From: an uncultured Clostridia bacterium
GTDB lineage: Bacteria > Bacillota > Clostridia > TANB77 > CAG-508
Direction of reading: 5' to 3'
Length of the DNA stretch: 64,000 nt
Assembly (NCBI GenBank): GCA_934167835.1
Contig: CAKPLZ010000005.1
Coordinates: forward strand, 48,079-112,078
The position numbers were made by a program, and so were the translations under genes. A model generated the notes under the pieces. The model did not search any database, was not told the DNA's origin, and saw only the letters and a program-made list of their open reading frames with translations. Positions 48,816 through 58,729 of this stretch are shown here, one piece after another; position 1 is the stretch's first letter; every line of letters begins with the position of its first letter.

Positions 48816-49235
48816 ATGGATAAAGTTTTATCATTTTTAAAAAACACTAAAATCTTAGGAATAGTAGGAAGTATATTGTTAATAATTGGAACATTGTTTC
48901 CTTTTTACACAGTATCATTTTTGGGTATTAAAGCTTCTGTAAAATTGATCGAAAATACAGCAGGAAAAATAATGCTAGTTGTTGGCATTATATCTTTAGC
49001 AATGGTATTTATTGATTTTATAATAAGCAAAATTCCTGAAGGAAAAGCTACTTTTCTTTCAAAATTAAAAAATCAAAAATTAGTTCTAATTCCTGCAGCA
49101 ATTGCTTTAATATTACTTATTGTATCTGCAAACCAAGATACTTATGGATTAGGAAAATTAGCATTTGGATTTTATTTACTTCTTATTGGAATTATAGCTT
49201 TAGTAGCATATCCATTTATGTATAAAGGAGAATAA
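48816..49235 (+). CDS. four-helix membrane protein of unknown function
   Basis: 139 residues, four hydrophobic segments (ILGIVGSILLIIGTLF, IMLVVGIISLAMVFI, LVLIPAAIALILLIVSA, FYLLLIGIIALVAYPF). A GAGAGGGGG site lies before ATG. It resembles many small unnamed Firmicutes membrane proteins. No motif identifies a role. Confidence 0.6.
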   Translation: MDKVLSFLKNTKILGIVGSILLIIGTLFPFYTVSFLGIKASVKLIENTAGKIMLVVGIISLAMVFIDFIISKIPEGKATFLSKLKNQKLVLIPAAIALILLIVSANQDTYGLGKLAFGFYLLLIGIIALVAYPFMYKGE

Positions 49236-49236
49236 A

Positions 49237-49262
49237 AAAAAAAGAGCCATGGCTCTTTTTTT
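49237..49262. terminator. bidirectional terminator, membrane protein / rpmE
   Basis: Perfect palindromic stem AAAAAAGAGCC / GGCTCTTTTTT between convergent genes. Confidence 0.85.
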
Positions 49263-49462
49263 TATTCAATTCCGTATTTTTTCTTGAATTTATCTGCTCT
49301 ACCACCTGTTGTATCTCTTTTTAAGTTACCTGTCCAAAAAGCATGGCAATTAGAGCATATATCTACTTTTAAGTCTTTTTTTGTTGAACCAACTTTATAT
49401 ACTTTACCACAAGCACATGTTATTGTTGTTTCTTCATATTTTGGTTGTATTTCTTTTTTCAT
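49262..49462 (-). CDS. rpmE: 50S ribosomal protein L31
   Basis: 66 residues with CACG and CSNC, the zinc-binding pairs of the C+ form of L31. Start: ATG at 49462 with AAGGAG eleven bases upstream; the GTG at 49474 lies against the ribosome site. Last gene of this minus-strand run of ribosomal genes. Confidence 0.95.
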   Translation of the reverse strand: MKKEIQPKYEETTITCACGKVYKVGSTKKDLKVDICSNCHAFWTGNLKRDTTGGRADKFKKKYGIE

Positions 49463-49511
49463 TGTAGCTTTCACTCCTTTTTTAATTTTATTGTTTTGTG
49501 AGTTTTAGTTA

Positions 49512-49670
49512 TTATTTTAATTTAACCGTTTGCTCTTGTTTATTCTTTTCCTTAAAACTCTTTAAAGTTTCATCAAATGAAACAAAATGCATTAATTTTG
49601 AAATTATGTTCCATACACATGCAATTATAAGTATGATTAAACATATTTTTTTCCATGATTCTGCAAGCAT
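49512..49670 (-). CDS. small single-pass membrane protein
   Basis: 52 residues with one hydrophobic segment (ICLIILIIACVWNII) and a charged C-terminal tail. AAAGGAGATG lies upstream of ATG 49670. It sits between rplQ and rpmE on the same strand. Not recognised. Confidence 0.5.
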   Translation of the reverse strand: MLAESWKKICLIILIIACVWNIISKLMHFVSFDETLKSFKEKNKQEQTVKLK

Positions 49671-49692
49671 AATTTTCATCTCCTTTTACAAA

Positions 49693-50211
49693 TTAAACTA
49701 ATTCAATAATAACTGTTTCTGCTGCGTCTCCTCTTCTTGGACCCATTTTATATATTCTTGTATATCCGCCTTGTCTTCCTGCATATTTTTCTGCCATTTC
49801 TCCAAAAAGTTTTGCTGGTAAATCTATTTTATTTCCTTCACTATCTTTTACTTTGTTTGTTCTAGCCATTATTTTTCTTCTTGCATTTAATCTAGATGGC
49901 ATATCTTTTTGTCTTTTTTCCATAGTTTCAACTTTAACTACTCTTAAATATTCTTTACCATTTTTGCTTGTAACTTTTTCTAATTCTTTATTACCCTTGC
50001 TGTCTAATTTTGCTTTAACAACTTTTGTTTCAACTGTTTCAAAGTTGTCTTTTTCTTTTATAGCAATAGCTATTAAATTTTCTGCTAAGCTTCTTACTTC
50101 TTTAGCTCTGGCTTCAGTTGTTTCAACTTTTCCATTTACTAACAAATCTGTTGTTAGGTTTTTAAGCATTGCCATTCTTTGGTCTGTTGTTCTTCCTAAT
50201 TTTCTAGCCAC
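49693..50211 (-). CDS. rplQ: 50S ribosomal protein L17 (with insertion)
   Basis: 172 residues against roughly 115-130 usual. The N-terminus ([19 protein letters not shown]) and C-terminus ([18 protein letters not shown]) are typical. About 45-50 extra residues lie in the middle ([17 protein letters not shown] and nearby), probably surface-exposed. Follows rpoA as in most Firmicutes. Confidence 0.95.
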   Translation of the reverse strand: MARKLGRTTDQRMAMLKNLTTDLLVNGKVETTEARAKEVRSLAENLIAIAIKEKDNFETVETKVVKAKLDSKGNKELEKVTSKNGKEYLRVVKVETMEKRQKDMPSRLNARRKIMARTNKVKDSEGNKIDLPAKLFGEMAEKYAGRQGGYTRIYKMGPRRGDAAETVIIELV

Positions 50212-50231
50212 TTTTTTCAGCCTCCCCTTCT

Positions 50232-51182
50232 TTATTCTTCTTCTTCAGAAGCAAAATCTAATTCTAATGAATGTAATTTGTTTATAACTTCATCTAGTGA
50301 TTTTTTACCTAGATTTCTTACTTTCATCATATCAGCTTCTGTTTTATTTGCTAAGTCTTGAACTGTTGATATATTTGCTCTCTTTAAGCAATTGTATGAT
50401 CTTACTGATAACTCTAAGTCTTCTATTGGCATCTCTAATATTCTTTCTCTCTTTGATTCAGCTTTTTCTACCATTACTTTAGTATTTCTTGCTGTTTCAG
50501 AAAGGTCTATGAATAATTCTAAATGTCCTGTCATTACTTTGGCTGCTAAGCTTAGTGCTTCATAAGCTTTTAAACTTCCATCTGTCCACACTTCTATTGT
50601 TAATTTATCATAGTCAACCATTTGCCCAACTCTTGTATTTTCAACTGTATAATTTACTTTTTTTACAGGTGTAAATATAGAGTCAATTGGTAATACATCT
50701 ATTGCTTGATTTGGAACTTTGTTCTTTTCTGCAACATTGTATCCTCTTCCTCTATCTACAGTCATTTCCATATTTAAAGAACCACCTTCAGCAACTGTTG
50801 CTATATGTAAGTCTGGATTTAATATTTCTATAGATGAATCTGTTATTATATCTCCTGCTTTAACTTCGCCCTCACCTTTAAAATCGATTTTTATAGTTTT
50901 AACTCCGTTTTCATGCATTTTTAATCTTACATTTTTTAGGTTTACTATAATATCTGGTACATCTTCTACAACATTTGGTATGCTAGAAAATTCATGTAAT
51001 ACACCTTCGATTTTTACGCTTGTTATAGCTGCTCCTGGTAATGATGATAATAAAATTCTTCTTAAAGAATTTCCTATTGTCATTCCATAGCCTCTCTCTA
51101 ATGGTTCACAAACGAATTTTCCATAGCTTTCATCTTCATTTATTGCTAGGCATTCAATATTTGGTTTTTCAAATTCAATCAT
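50232..51182 (-). CDS. rpoA: RNA polymerase alpha subunit
   Basis: 316 residues: assembly domain with [20 protein letters not shown], and a C-terminal domain with [19 protein letters not shown] that contacts UP elements. Between rpsD and rplQ in the alpha operon. Confidence 0.97.
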   Translation of the reverse strand: MIEFEKPNIECLAINEDESYGKFVCEPLERGYGMTIGNSLRRILLSSLPGAAITSVKIEGVLHEFSSIPNVVEDVPDIIVNLKNVRLKMHENGVKTIKIDFKGEGEVKAGDIITDSSIEILNPDLHIATVAEGGSLNMEMTVDRGRGYNVAEKNKVPNQAIDVLPIDSIFTPVKKVNYTVENTRVGQMVDYDKLTIEVWTDGSLKAYEALSLAAKVMTGHLELFIDLSETARNTKVMVEKAESKRERILEMPIEDLELSVRSYNCLKRANISTVQDLANKTEADMMKVRNLGKKSLDEVINKLHSLELDFASEEEE

Positions 51183-51211
51183 TAATTTTAACCTCCTAAT
51201 TTAGTTTTGTA

Positions 51212-51241
51212 TTTAGAATTTTAAATACATAAAATTCTAAA
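51212..51241. repeat. perfect 11-bp hairpin between rpsD and rpoA
   Basis: TTTAGAATTTT / AAAATTCTAAA around an eight-base loop in the 82-base intergenic gap, with further CTAAATT repeats beside it. No T run follows, so it may be a processing or regulatory structure. Confidence 0.45.
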
Positions 51242-51264
51242 TTCCAAACTCTAAATTTTAAACT

Positions 51265-51891
51265 CTATTTAGAATATAACTCTACAATTAAGTGTTCTTC
51301 AACTGGAATATCTACGTCTTCTCTTGCTGCTAATCTAATTACTTTAACTTGTAATTTATCATTATCTTTTTCAAGCCATGTTGGAATTGGTCTTGCTTTA
51401 TTTGCTTCAACATTTTCTTTAATTGTTTTATTATCTTGTTTGATTTCTCTTACTGTTATTACATCTCCAGCTTTAATTAGATATGATGGAATATCAACTT
51501 TTTCACCATTTACTTCAAAGTGTCCATGGTTTACTAGTTGTCTTGCTTGTGCTCTTGATGATCCAAATCCTGCTCTGTATACTACGTTATCTAATCTGCT
51601 TTCTAGTATTTGTAATAAGTTTTCACCTGTGATTCCTTTTTTGTTTTCAGCCATTTCGAAGTATTTTCTAAATTGTTTTTCTCCTACTCCGTAAAATGAT
51701 TTTGTTTTTTGTTTTTCTCTTAATTGTGTTCCGTATTCAGATAATTTCTTTTTACCTTGTCCATGTTCTCCTGGTGCATAATTTCTTCTTGTTACACTAC
51801 ATTTATCTGAATAACATCTAGAACCTTTTAAGAACAATTTTTGCCCTTCTCTACGGCAAATACGACATTGTTCGTCTTTATATCTTGACAT
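51265..51891 (-). CDS. rpsD: 30S ribosomal protein S4
   Basis: 208 residues. N-terminal zinc-type [15 protein letters not shown] and an S4 RNA-binding domain ([20 protein letters not shown]). S4 often represses the alpha operon by binding its mRNA. Located between rpsK and rpoA. Confidence 0.97.
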   Translation of the reverse strand: MSRYKDEQCRICRREGQKLFLKGSRCYSDKCSVTRRNYAPGEHGQGKKKLSEYGTQLREKQKTKSFYGVGEKQFRKYFEMAENKKGITGENLLQILESRLDNVVYRAGFGSSRAQARQLVNHGHFEVNGEKVDIPSYLIKAGDVITVREIKQDNKTIKENVEANKARPIPTWLEKDNDKLQVKVIRLAAREDVDIPVEEHLIVELYSK

Positions 51892-51908
51892 TTCCTTTCC
51901 TCCTTATT

Positions 51909-52304
51909 CTATACTCTTCTTCTTTTTGGTGGTCTACAACCATTATGTGGAATTGGTGTTACATCTTTTATTGCTGTTATTTCAAGTCCTGCTGTTTGAA
52001 GTGATCTTATTGCTGCTTCTCTTCCTGAACCAGGTCCTTTTACAAATACTGCAACACTTTTTAATCCATGTTCCATTCCTGCTTTTGCAGCTGTTAAAGC
52101 AGCTTCTCCTGCAGCAAATGGTGTGCTTTTTCTTGAACCTTTGAATCCTAGTTCTCCAGCACTTGCCCATGAAATTACATTTCCTCTTTCATCAGTAATT
52201 GTAACTATTGTATTATTAAAACTAGAATGAATATGTGCTTCACCTTTTTCAATGTTTTTTCTATCTCTTCTTCTAGTTACTTTTTGTGTTGTTGGTTTTG
52301 CCAT
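51909..52304 (-). CDS. rpsK: 30S ribosomal protein S11
   Basis: 131 residues with [16 protein letters not shown] and the C-terminal [13 protein letters not shown]. Follows rpsM by 59 bp. Confidence 0.97.
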   Translation of the reverse strand: MAKPTTQKVTRRRDRKNIEKGEAHIHSSFNNTIVTITDERGNVISWASAGELGFKGSRKSTPFAAGEAALTAAKAGMEHGLKSVAVFVKGPGSGREAAIRSLQTAGLEITAIKDVTPIPHNGCRPPKRRRV

Positions 52305-52363
52305 TTTAAGTTTTTCCTCCTTAAATTTTAATATTTATGTTGTTCCTGTACAACATTTATTTA

Positions 52364-52732
52364 TTACTTACTGCTTTTTTTACTTACTACTTTTCTTGGA
52401 CCTTTTCTTGTTCTTGCATTTGTTTTTGTTCTTTGTCCTCTAACTGGTAAGCCTTTTTTATGTCTTGTTCCTCTAAAGCATCCTATTTCAACTAATCTTT
52501 TAATATTTAAAGCTACTTCTCTTCTTAAGTCACCTTCAACTTTGTATCCTTCCATAGCTTTTCTGATATCTTGTACTTGATCATCTGTTAAATCTTTAAC
52601 TCTGATATCTGGGTTTACATTAGCTGCTGCTAATATTTTGTTAGAACTTGCTCTACCTATTCCATAGATATATGTTAGTCCTATTTCAACTCTTTTTTCT
52701 TTTGGTAAGTCAACACCTGCTATACGTGCCAT
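52364..52732 (-). CDS. rpsM: 30S ribosomal protein S13
   Basis: 122 residues beginning [20 protein letters not shown] and ending with the basic [14 protein letters not shown] tail. Separated from rpmJ by 117 bases holding an A/T-rich inverted repeat. Confidence 0.97.
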   Translation of the reverse strand: MARIAGVDLPKEKRVEIGLTYIYGIGRASSNKILAAANVNPDIRVKDLTDDQVQDIRKAMEGYKVEGDLRREVALNIKRLVEIGCFRGTRHKKGLPVRGQRTKTNARTRKGPRKVVSKKSSK

Positions 52733-52849
52733 AATTTTCTTTCACCTCTTTAATTTATTTCTTTTTGGATTGTATATATTAATAAATAAAAATAGATATT
52801 CTTAATATTTTAAGACAGCCGCACTATTTTTATATATTAGCAAAATTAA

Positions 52850-52963
52850 TTACCCTTGTCTTTGTTTGTGTTTAGGGTTTTCACAAATTACTCTTGTAAC
52901 ACCTTTTCTTTTAATTACTTTGCATTTTTCACACATTTTCTTTACTGATGGTCTTACTTTCAT
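52850..52963 (-). CDS. rpmJ: 50S ribosomal protein L36
   Basis: 37 residues, [20 protein letters not shown] with the CxxC...C...H zinc set. Typical position between infA and rpsM. Confidence 0.97.
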   Translation of the reverse strand: MKVRPSVKKMCEKCKVIKRKGVTRVICENPKHKQRQG

Positions 52964-52990
52964 TTTTCTTCACCTCATTAAATAATAGTT

Positions 52991-53209
52991 TTATTTATCT
53001 CTCCATGTGATTCTACCTTTTGTCAAATCGTATGGTGATAATTCTAATTTTACTTTATCGCCTGGAAGGATTTTTATATAGTTCATTCTAAGTTTTCCTG
53101 AAATATGTGCTAATACTTGATGTCCATTTTCAAGTTCAACCTTAAATTCTGTATTTGGTAAACTTTCAACTACTCTTCCTTCAACTTCTATAACATCTTC
53201 TTTAGACAA
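52991..53209 (-). CDS. infA: translation initiation factor IF-1
   Basis: 72 residues, S1-like OB fold ([20 protein letters not shown]). TTG start with AGGAGG eight bases upstream. Between map and rpmJ. Confidence 0.96.
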   Translation of the reverse strand: MSKEDVIEVEGRVVESLPNTEFKVELENGHQVLAHISGKLRMNYIKILPGDKVKLELSPYDLTKGRITWRDK

Positions 53210-53276
53210 TTTTCGTTCCTCCTATAAATTTTCTAAAATTTACATTACATAACTTGTTTATTATACACTATTTTCT

Positions 53277-54044
53277 CTAAATTGTCAATATTTCCGGCTC
53301 TTTTTCTGTAATTAAAATTGTATTTTCATAATGTGCCGCTAAACTTCCATCTTCTGTTATTATTGTCCAGCCATCATCTAATTGGCAAATATCTGGATTT
53401 CCCATAATTACCATTGGTTCTACGGCTATTGTCATTCCTGGGACTAATCTTGTTCCTTTGCCTGCTGGCCCAAAGTTTGGAACTTCTGGTTCCTCATGCA
53501 TTTGTCTTCCAATTCCATGTCCCTCAAATTCTCTAACAACAGAATATCCATTTTTATTTACAAATTCACCTATGGCATGTGAAATATCACCTATTCTATT
53601 TCCTGCCTTTGCAAATTTTATGCCTTCAAAAAAGGCTTGTTTTGTAGTTTCAACTAGTCTTTTGGCTTCTGAAGTTGTGTTTCCTACAATATATGTTCTT
53701 GCACAGTCTCCATGGAATCCATTTTTATATACAACTAAGTCAACACTTACTATGTCTCCTTCTTTTAAAATAAGCTTTTTAGAAGGAATTCCATGAATAA
53801 CTACATCATTTATTGAAATACATAAAGTTGCTGGAAATGGTGCTACTCCTTTTTCATAATGAGGATAATTTTTTTGTGCTGGAATAGCATTATTATCTAA
53901 AATAAATTTCTCTGCAGCTTTATCAAGTTCAATTGTTGATATTCCTGGTTTTATTAAGCTTTCCACTAATTTTTGAGTTTGAGAAGCTATTTTTGAAGCT
54001 TCTCTCATTAACTCAATTTCTCTTTTTGATTTTATCTCCACCAT
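53277..54044 (-). CDS. map: type I methionine aminopeptidase
   Basis: 255 residues with metal ligands in SVDLVVYKNGFHGDCART, EFEGHGIGRQMHEEP and AVEPMV. Removes the initiator methionine from new proteins. Located between adk and infA as usual. Confidence 0.95.
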   Translation of the reverse strand: MVEIKSKREIELMREASKIASQTQKLVESLIKPGISTIELDKAAEKFILDNNAIPAQKNYPHYEKGVAPFPATLCISINDVVIHGIPSKKLILKEGDIVSVDLVVYKNGFHGDCARTYIVGNTTSEAKRLVETTKQAFFEGIKFAKAGNRIGDISHAIGEFVNKNGYSVVREFEGHGIGRQMHEEPEVPNFGPAGKGTRLVPGMTIAVEPMVIMGNPDICQLDDGWTIITEDGSLAAHYENTILITEKEPEILTI

Positions 54045-54074
54045 TTTTTTATACCTCTATTTTTAAGTACATTT

Positions 54075-54732
54075 CTATTTTTTCAAAGATTCTTCAACTT
54101 CTTTAGCAACATCATAAGATGTTCTACCTGCTTTGTCTCCTGCTTTTTCTGTTCTTAATACATTTTTTGCTTCATAATACTTGATAAGTTCTTCTGAAGT
54201 TTTTTTGTATACTTCAAGTCTGTTTTGAACAACCTCTGGTTTTTGGTCTTCTCTTTGATATAATTCTCCACCACATTTATCGCATATTCCTTCTTGTTTT
54301 GGTGGGTTAAATACTACATTATAGATTTCATTGCATCCTCTGCAACTTCTTCTATTTGCTATTCTTTCTACTATTTCATCGAATGGTACTTCGATGTTTA
54401 AAGCCATATCCACTTTGTTTCCTTTTGAGTTTAATAATTCATCTAATACTTTGGCTTGATTTTCTGTTCTTGGGAATCCATCTAATATTGCTCCATTTTG
54501 AACATCATTTTCTTCCATTCTTTTTGCAAGCATTTTAACAGTTATTTCATCTGGAACAAGTTCTCCCTTATCCATGTATGATTTTGCTTCTTTTCCAAGT
54601 TCTGTTTCATTTTTTAAATTTTCTCTGAATAAGTCTCCTGTTGAAATATGAGCTAATTTAAGATTTTCAGCTAATATTTTTCCAACTGTTCCTTTTCCAC
54701 TTCCGTGGTGCACCTAATAATACTATAAACAT
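54075..54732 (-). CDS. adk: adenylate kinase, frame restored by +1 at CGG
   Basis: 218 residues when C54705 is skipped. From ATG 54732 the zero frame reads MFIVLLGAP then CGG (54703-54705) and goes out of frame. Reading GGA gives GAPGSGKGTVGKILAENL, the ATP-binding P-loop itself. The rest is standard, with HISTGDLFREN, GFPRTENQ and the zinc lid CRGCNEIYN...CDKCGG. 658 nt is three times 219 plus one. Adk is essential, so the break must be tolerated. A caller would otherwise report an ORF starting at 54713 that lacks the real N-terminus. Confidence 0.95.
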
Positions 54733-54790
54733 ATTAAATTCTCCTTTTTTATGGCAATATGGAACGACTAAAAACGTCGTTCCTCTTTAT

Positions 54791-56125
54791 TTACTCTAAA
54801 AATCCTTTATAGTGTCTCATTACTAATCTTGATTCTAGTTGTTGTACTGTTTCTAGCGCAACACCTACTACGATTAATATTGATGTTCCACCAAAGGTTA
54901 TATTCATTTTTGTAAAGCTTAAAAGCATTGGTAATATTGCAATTAAACTTAAGAATAAACCACCAAATAGAGTTAATTTTTTCATAATTGATGATAAATA
55001 TTCTGTTGTAGGTTTTCCTGCTCTAATACCTGGTATAAATCCACCATTTTTCTTTATATTGCTTGATACTTCTGCTGGATTAAATGTTGCATACGTATAG
55101 AAATAAGTAAATGCAACTATTAAAACTAAATAAACTAATGCATTAGCTATTGTATAGCCTAATCCAAACTGTGCAGAAGATGTTGATAATGAGAATTTAT
55201 ATACACCAGCCCAAAATCCTGATGCTGTAGCAATATTGCTATTAAACATTGGTATAATCATTGCTGGGAATGTTAATATTGATGAAGCAAAAATAACTGG
55301 CATTACACCTGCCATAGCAAGTTTTAATGGTATGTGTGTATTTTGGCCTCCATACATTTTTCTTCCAACAACTTTTTTAGCATATTGTACAGGTACTCTT
55401 CTTTCAGCTTCTTGTACAAATACTACTCCTGCAACTAGCACTAATGCTCCTATAATTATTGCAATTGAAGTAATTAATCCTGTTGTGCTAAATACCCCGT
55501 TTACAACAATTTGAGAATATAATGCTGTAAGTGCTGATGGCAATGATGATATAATACCTATAAAGATAATTAATGATATTCCATTTCCAATACCTTTACT
55601 TGTTATTTGTTCACCAAGCCACATTAAGAAAGCTGTTCCTGCAACTAAAGATAATACAAATAGTGCTCCTGTTCCAAATCCTGGATTTACAAACACATTG
55701 TAATCTCTGTAGGCATTGCTATATGTTAAATATAGTCCTATTGCTTCTACTAATGCAAGTATTAATGTAAGTATTTTTGTATATTTATTAACTTTTGCTT
55801 TACCTTCTTCTCCGCCTTCTTTAATTGCTTTTTCTAGTGAAGGTATTACCATTCCTAATAATTGGATAACAATTGAAGCTGTAATATATGGTGTTATTGT
55901 CATTGCAAATACTGATAATTTTGAAAAGGCTCCACCTGAAATTATATCAATCAACCCAGTAATTGAGTTGCTTGCACCTGTTCTTATAGAATCTAGTGCA
56001 ATACTATCAACTCCTGGTACTGTGATATGACATCCAAATCTAAATATCACTATTAATAATAATGTATAAAGAATTCTTTTTCTTATTTCTGGTGTTTTTA
56101 GAGCGTTTTTAATCGTATTAAACAA
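54791..56125 (-). CDS. secY: preprotein translocase subunit SecY
   Basis: 444 residues, ten transmembrane helices, with the plug region and IPGIRAGKPTTEYL in a cytoplasmic loop. Forms the SecYEG channel. Starts one base after the rplO stop codon. Confidence 0.97.
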   Translation of the reverse strand: MFNTIKNALKTPEIRKRILYTLLLIVIFRFGCHITVPGVDSIALDSIRTGASNSITGLIDIISGGAFSKLSVFAMTITPYITASIVIQLLGMVIPSLEKAIKEGGEEGKAKVNKYTKILTLILALVEAIGLYLTYSNAYRDYNVFVNPGFGTGALFVLSLVAGTAFLMWLGEQITSKGIGNGISLIIFIGIISSLPSALTALYSQIVVNGVFSTTGLITSIAIIIGALVLVAGVVFVQEAERRVPVQYAKKVVGRKMYGGQNTHIPLKLAMAGVMPVIFASSILTFPAMIIPMFNSNIATASGFWAGVYKFSLSTSSAQFGLGYTIANALVYLVLIVAFTYFYTYATFNPAEVSSNIKKNGGFIPGIRAGKPTTEYLSSIMKKLTLFGGLFLSLIAILPMLLSFTKMNITFGGTSILIVVGVALETVQQLESRLVMRHYKGFLE

Positions 56126-56126
56126 A

Positions 56127-56561
56127 CTAAATCACCTCTACTTTTCCACCAGCTGTTTCAATTGCTTTTGCAGCAGATGCTGTGAATCTGGTTGCTTTAA
56201 CTGTTAATTTTTTATCTAATTTTCCAGTTCCTAATATAACGATTCCATCATTTGCCTTGCTAATTACTCCGTCTTTTATTAAACTTTCAGCTGTAACTTC
56301 TTCTGTTGTAGCTTTATTTAGCATTGTTAAAGTTACTTCTGTATAGTTTTTAGCGAAGATATTTTTGAATCCTCTTTTAGGTAATCTTCTATATAGTGGT
56401 GTTTGACCACCTTCAAATCCACGTCTTACGCCTCCGCCTGATCTTGCTTTTTGTCCTTTATGTCCTCTTCCTGAAGTTTTTCCAAGTCCTGAGCCAACTC
56501 CACGTCCAACTCTTTTTCTTGTTTCTTTTTCAGTTGCTGACTTTATGTTTCCTAATTCCAT
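56127..56561 (-). CDS. rplO: 50S ribosomal protein L15
   Basis: 144 residues with the Gly/Arg-rich N-terminus [20 protein letters not shown]. The gene directly follows rpsE; rpmD (L30), which usually lies between them, is absent. Confidence 0.97.
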   Translation of the reverse strand: MELGNIKSATEKETRKRVGRGVGSGLGKTSGRGHKGQKARSGGGVRRGFEGGQTPLYRRLPKRGFKNIFAKNYTEVTLTMLNKATTEEVTAESLIKDGVISKANDGIVILGTGKLDKKLTVKATRFTASAAKAIETAGGKVEVI

Positions 56562-56614
56562 TGATTTTCCCTCCTTATTTAAATCTTAACTATTTGTTTG
56601 CATGAAGTGTACTC

Positions 56615-57103
56615 TTATACTATTTCTTCTACTTTCTTTCCTCTTTTTTTAGCTATGTTCTCAGCTGTTGCCATGTTTTCTAATGCATTCATTGTAGCAT
56701 ATCCAACATTTCTTGGGTTATTTGTACCAATAACTTTTGTTTTGATATCTCTATAACCTGCAAGTTCAAGAATTGGTCTTACACTACCTCCTGCAATTAA
56801 TCCAGAACCTTCTGCTCCTGGTTTAATAAGTACACTTGCTGAACCAAATATACCTAAATATTCATGAGGTACAGTTGTTCCAACGATTGGAACTTCTATT
56901 AAATTCTTTTTAGCATCTTCAATAGCTTTTTTTATTGCATCTGGAACTTCAGCTGCTTTACCATTTCCAATACCTACGTGTCCATTTTCATCTCCAACTA
57001 CAACAACTGCGCTGAATCTGAAATTTCTACCACCTTTAACAACTTTTGCAACTCTGTTAATAGCTACAACTTTTTCTTTAAATTCCATTGTCTTTTCTTC
57101 CAT
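56615..57103 (-). CDS. rpsE: 30S ribosomal protein S5
   Basis: 162 residues with the double-stranded-RNA-binding fold motif [20 protein letters not shown] and the C-terminal S5 domain. Precedes rplO without rpmD. Confidence 0.97.
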   Translation of the reverse strand: MEEKTMEFKEKVVAINRVAKVVKGGRNFRFSAVVVVGDENGHVGIGNGKAAEVPDAIKKAIEDAKKNLIEVPIVGTTVPHEYLGIFGSASVLIKPGAEGSGLIAGGSVRPILELAGYRDIKTKVIGTNNPRNVGYATMNALENMATAENIAKKRGKKVEEIV

Positions 57104-57128
57104 TAAAATTAATACTCCTTTCTATAAA

Positions 57129-57488
57129 TTAGAACTCTAACCCTGCTTCTCTTGCAGCTTCAGCTAATTCTTTAACAACACCATGATATACATATCCGCC
57201 TCTATCATAAACTACTGTTTTGATATTTTTTTCTAAGGCTCTTTTTGCAACTAGTGTTCCTACTTCTTTAGCTGCTTCTTTGTTTGAGTGTTTTGTTTTA
57301 ACTTCTTTATCTAATGTTGAAGCTTGAACAAGTGTTACACCCTTTGTATCATCAATTACTTGAGCATATACATTTGCGTTACTTCTGAACACACATAGTC
57401 TTGGGCATTCTGCTGTTCCCATAACTTTTGTACGTACTCTTTTATGTCTTCTTTCTCTTTCTAATTTTCTATTAGTTTTAGAAACCAT
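57129..57488 (-). CDS. rplR: 50S ribosomal protein L18
   Basis: 119 residues, R-rich N-terminus and the [20 protein letters not shown] ending. Binds 5S rRNA. Confidence 0.97.
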   Translation of the reverse strand: MVSKTNRKLERERRHKRVRTKVMGTAECPRLCVFRSNANVYAQVIDDTKGVTLVQASTLDKEVKTKHSNKEAAKEVGTLVAKRALEKNIKTVVYDRGGYVYHGVVKELAEAAREAGLEF

Positions 57489-57519
57489 TTTTATTACTCC
57501 TTTCTAAAATCCTTTAATT

Positions 57520-58059
57520 TTATTTTTTACCTGTCTTACCAACTTTACGTCTAATATGTTCTTCAGCATATTTAATACCTTTACCTCTATAAACCTCTGG
57601 TGGTCTCTTTGTTCTGATAACTGCTGCCATTTCTCCAACTAATTCTTTATCCATTCCTCTTACTATTATTTGGTTTGGTGTTGGAACTTCATATTTAATT
57701 CCTTCTGGTTCTACCATTTCTACTGGATGTGAATATCCAAGTGTTAGAACTAATTTATTTCCTTGTTTTGCAGCTCTGTAACCTACACCATTTATTTCTA
57801 GTGCTCTAGTATATTCATTTACAACACCATTAATCATGTTATTAATTAATGTTCTTGTTAAACCATGTAAACTTCTGTTTTGTGGTTCATCATCTGGTCT
57901 TGTAACTGTTATAACTTTGTTTTCTACAGTTATTTTCATGTTTGGATGAAATTCTTTTACTAGAGTTCCTTTAGGTCCTTTTACAGTTAATTTGTTTCCA
58001 TCTAAAGTTACTTCTACATTTTCTGGAACTGTAATTGGTTTATTTCCTATTCTTGACAT
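57520..58059 (-). CDS. rplF: 50S ribosomal protein L6
   Basis: 179 residues with two L6 domains; C-terminal motif [19 protein letters not shown]. Between rpsH and rplR. Confidence 0.97.
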   Translation of the reverse strand: MSRIGNKPITVPENVEVTLDGNKLTVKGPKGTLVKEFHPNMKITVENKVITVTRPDDEPQNRSLHGLTRTLINNMINGVVNEYTRALEINGVGYRAAKQGNKLVLTLGYSHPVEMVEPEGIKYEVPTPNQIIVRGMDKELVGEMAAVIRTKRPPEVYRGKGIKYAEEHIRRKVGKTGKK

Positions 58060-58086
58060 AATATTTTTCTCCTCTCTAAATCTTAA

Positions 58087-58485
58087 TTACCAAATGTATG
58101 CTAATACTTCTCCACCAACACCTAATTCACGAGCTTTTTTATCAGTCATAACTCCTTTTGATGTTGAAATTAGAGCTATTCCTAAACCATTTAATACTTT
58201 AGGAAGTTCTTCCTTAGAAGCATATATTCTTAAACCTGGTTTGCTTATTCTTCTTAATCCAGATATAACTTTTTTACCTTTTTCTGTATATTTTAAGCTT
58301 ATTCTTAAAATTCCTTGATTTTCATTTTGGATTTCTTCGAATGCTTTTATATATCCTTCATTAAATAATATTTCTGCAATATCTCTCTTCATATTTGATG
58401 CAGGAACATCAACTGTTTTGAAATTTGCTTGACTTGCATTTCTTATTCTTGTTAACATATCTGCAATTGGATCTGTTGTAACCAT
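58087..58485 (-). CDS. rpsH: 30S ribosomal protein S8
   Basis: 132 residues; C-terminal [20 protein letters not shown] motif. In Bacteria S8 can repress the spc operon. Confidence 0.97.
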   Translation of the reverse strand: MVTTDPIADMLTRIRNASQANFKTVDVPASNMKRDIAEILFNEGYIKAFEEIQNENQGILRISLKYTEKGKKVISGLRRISKPGLRIYASKEELPKVLNGLGIALISTSKGVMTDKKARELGVGGEVLAYIW

Positions 58486-58514
58486 TTTTTATCCTCCTTT
58501 TTAATTAATATTTA

Positions 58515-58700
58515 TTACCAGCTTGATTTTTTTACTCCTGGTATCTCACCTTTATGTGCTAATTCTCTAAAGCATATACGGCAGATTCCATATTTTCTAA
58601 TATATCCATGAGGTCTTCCGCATAATTTACATCTATTATATTCTCTTGTTTTGAATTTTTGTTCTTTTTGTTGTTTAACAATCATAGATTTTTTAGCCAT
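58515..58700 (-). CDS. rpsZ: 30S ribosomal protein S14 type Z
   Basis: 61 residues with [20 protein letters not shown], the zinc-binding four-cysteine form found in Firmicutes. Confidence 0.97.
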   Translation of the reverse strand: MAKKSMIVKQQKEQKFKTREYNRCKLCGRPHGYIRKYGICRICFRELAHKGEIPGVKKSSW

Positions 58701-58729
58701 GTTTTTTATTTTCCTCCTTTTTAATTGGT

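Noticed and set aside
51212..51241. Terminator between rpsD and rpoA
   Set aside because: The stem is strong but no T run follows on the minus strand and rpoA must be transcribed through it.
7148..54705. Sequencing or assembly error as the cause of all CGG breaks
   Set aside because: Eleven of eleven fall at the codon boundary before GGN, none is found in another phase, and out-of-frame CGGN strings are unaffected. A systematic error would not know the reading frame. It cannot be fully excluded without reads.
7148..54705. CGG reassigned to another amino acid
   Set aside because: Reassignment would not change the frame. Here the frame itself must move by one base to recover the conserved protein.
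7148..54705. Classical P-site slippage as in prfB
   Set aside because: The codons before CGG are too varied and most cannot re-pair after a +1 move, unlike CUU-U.
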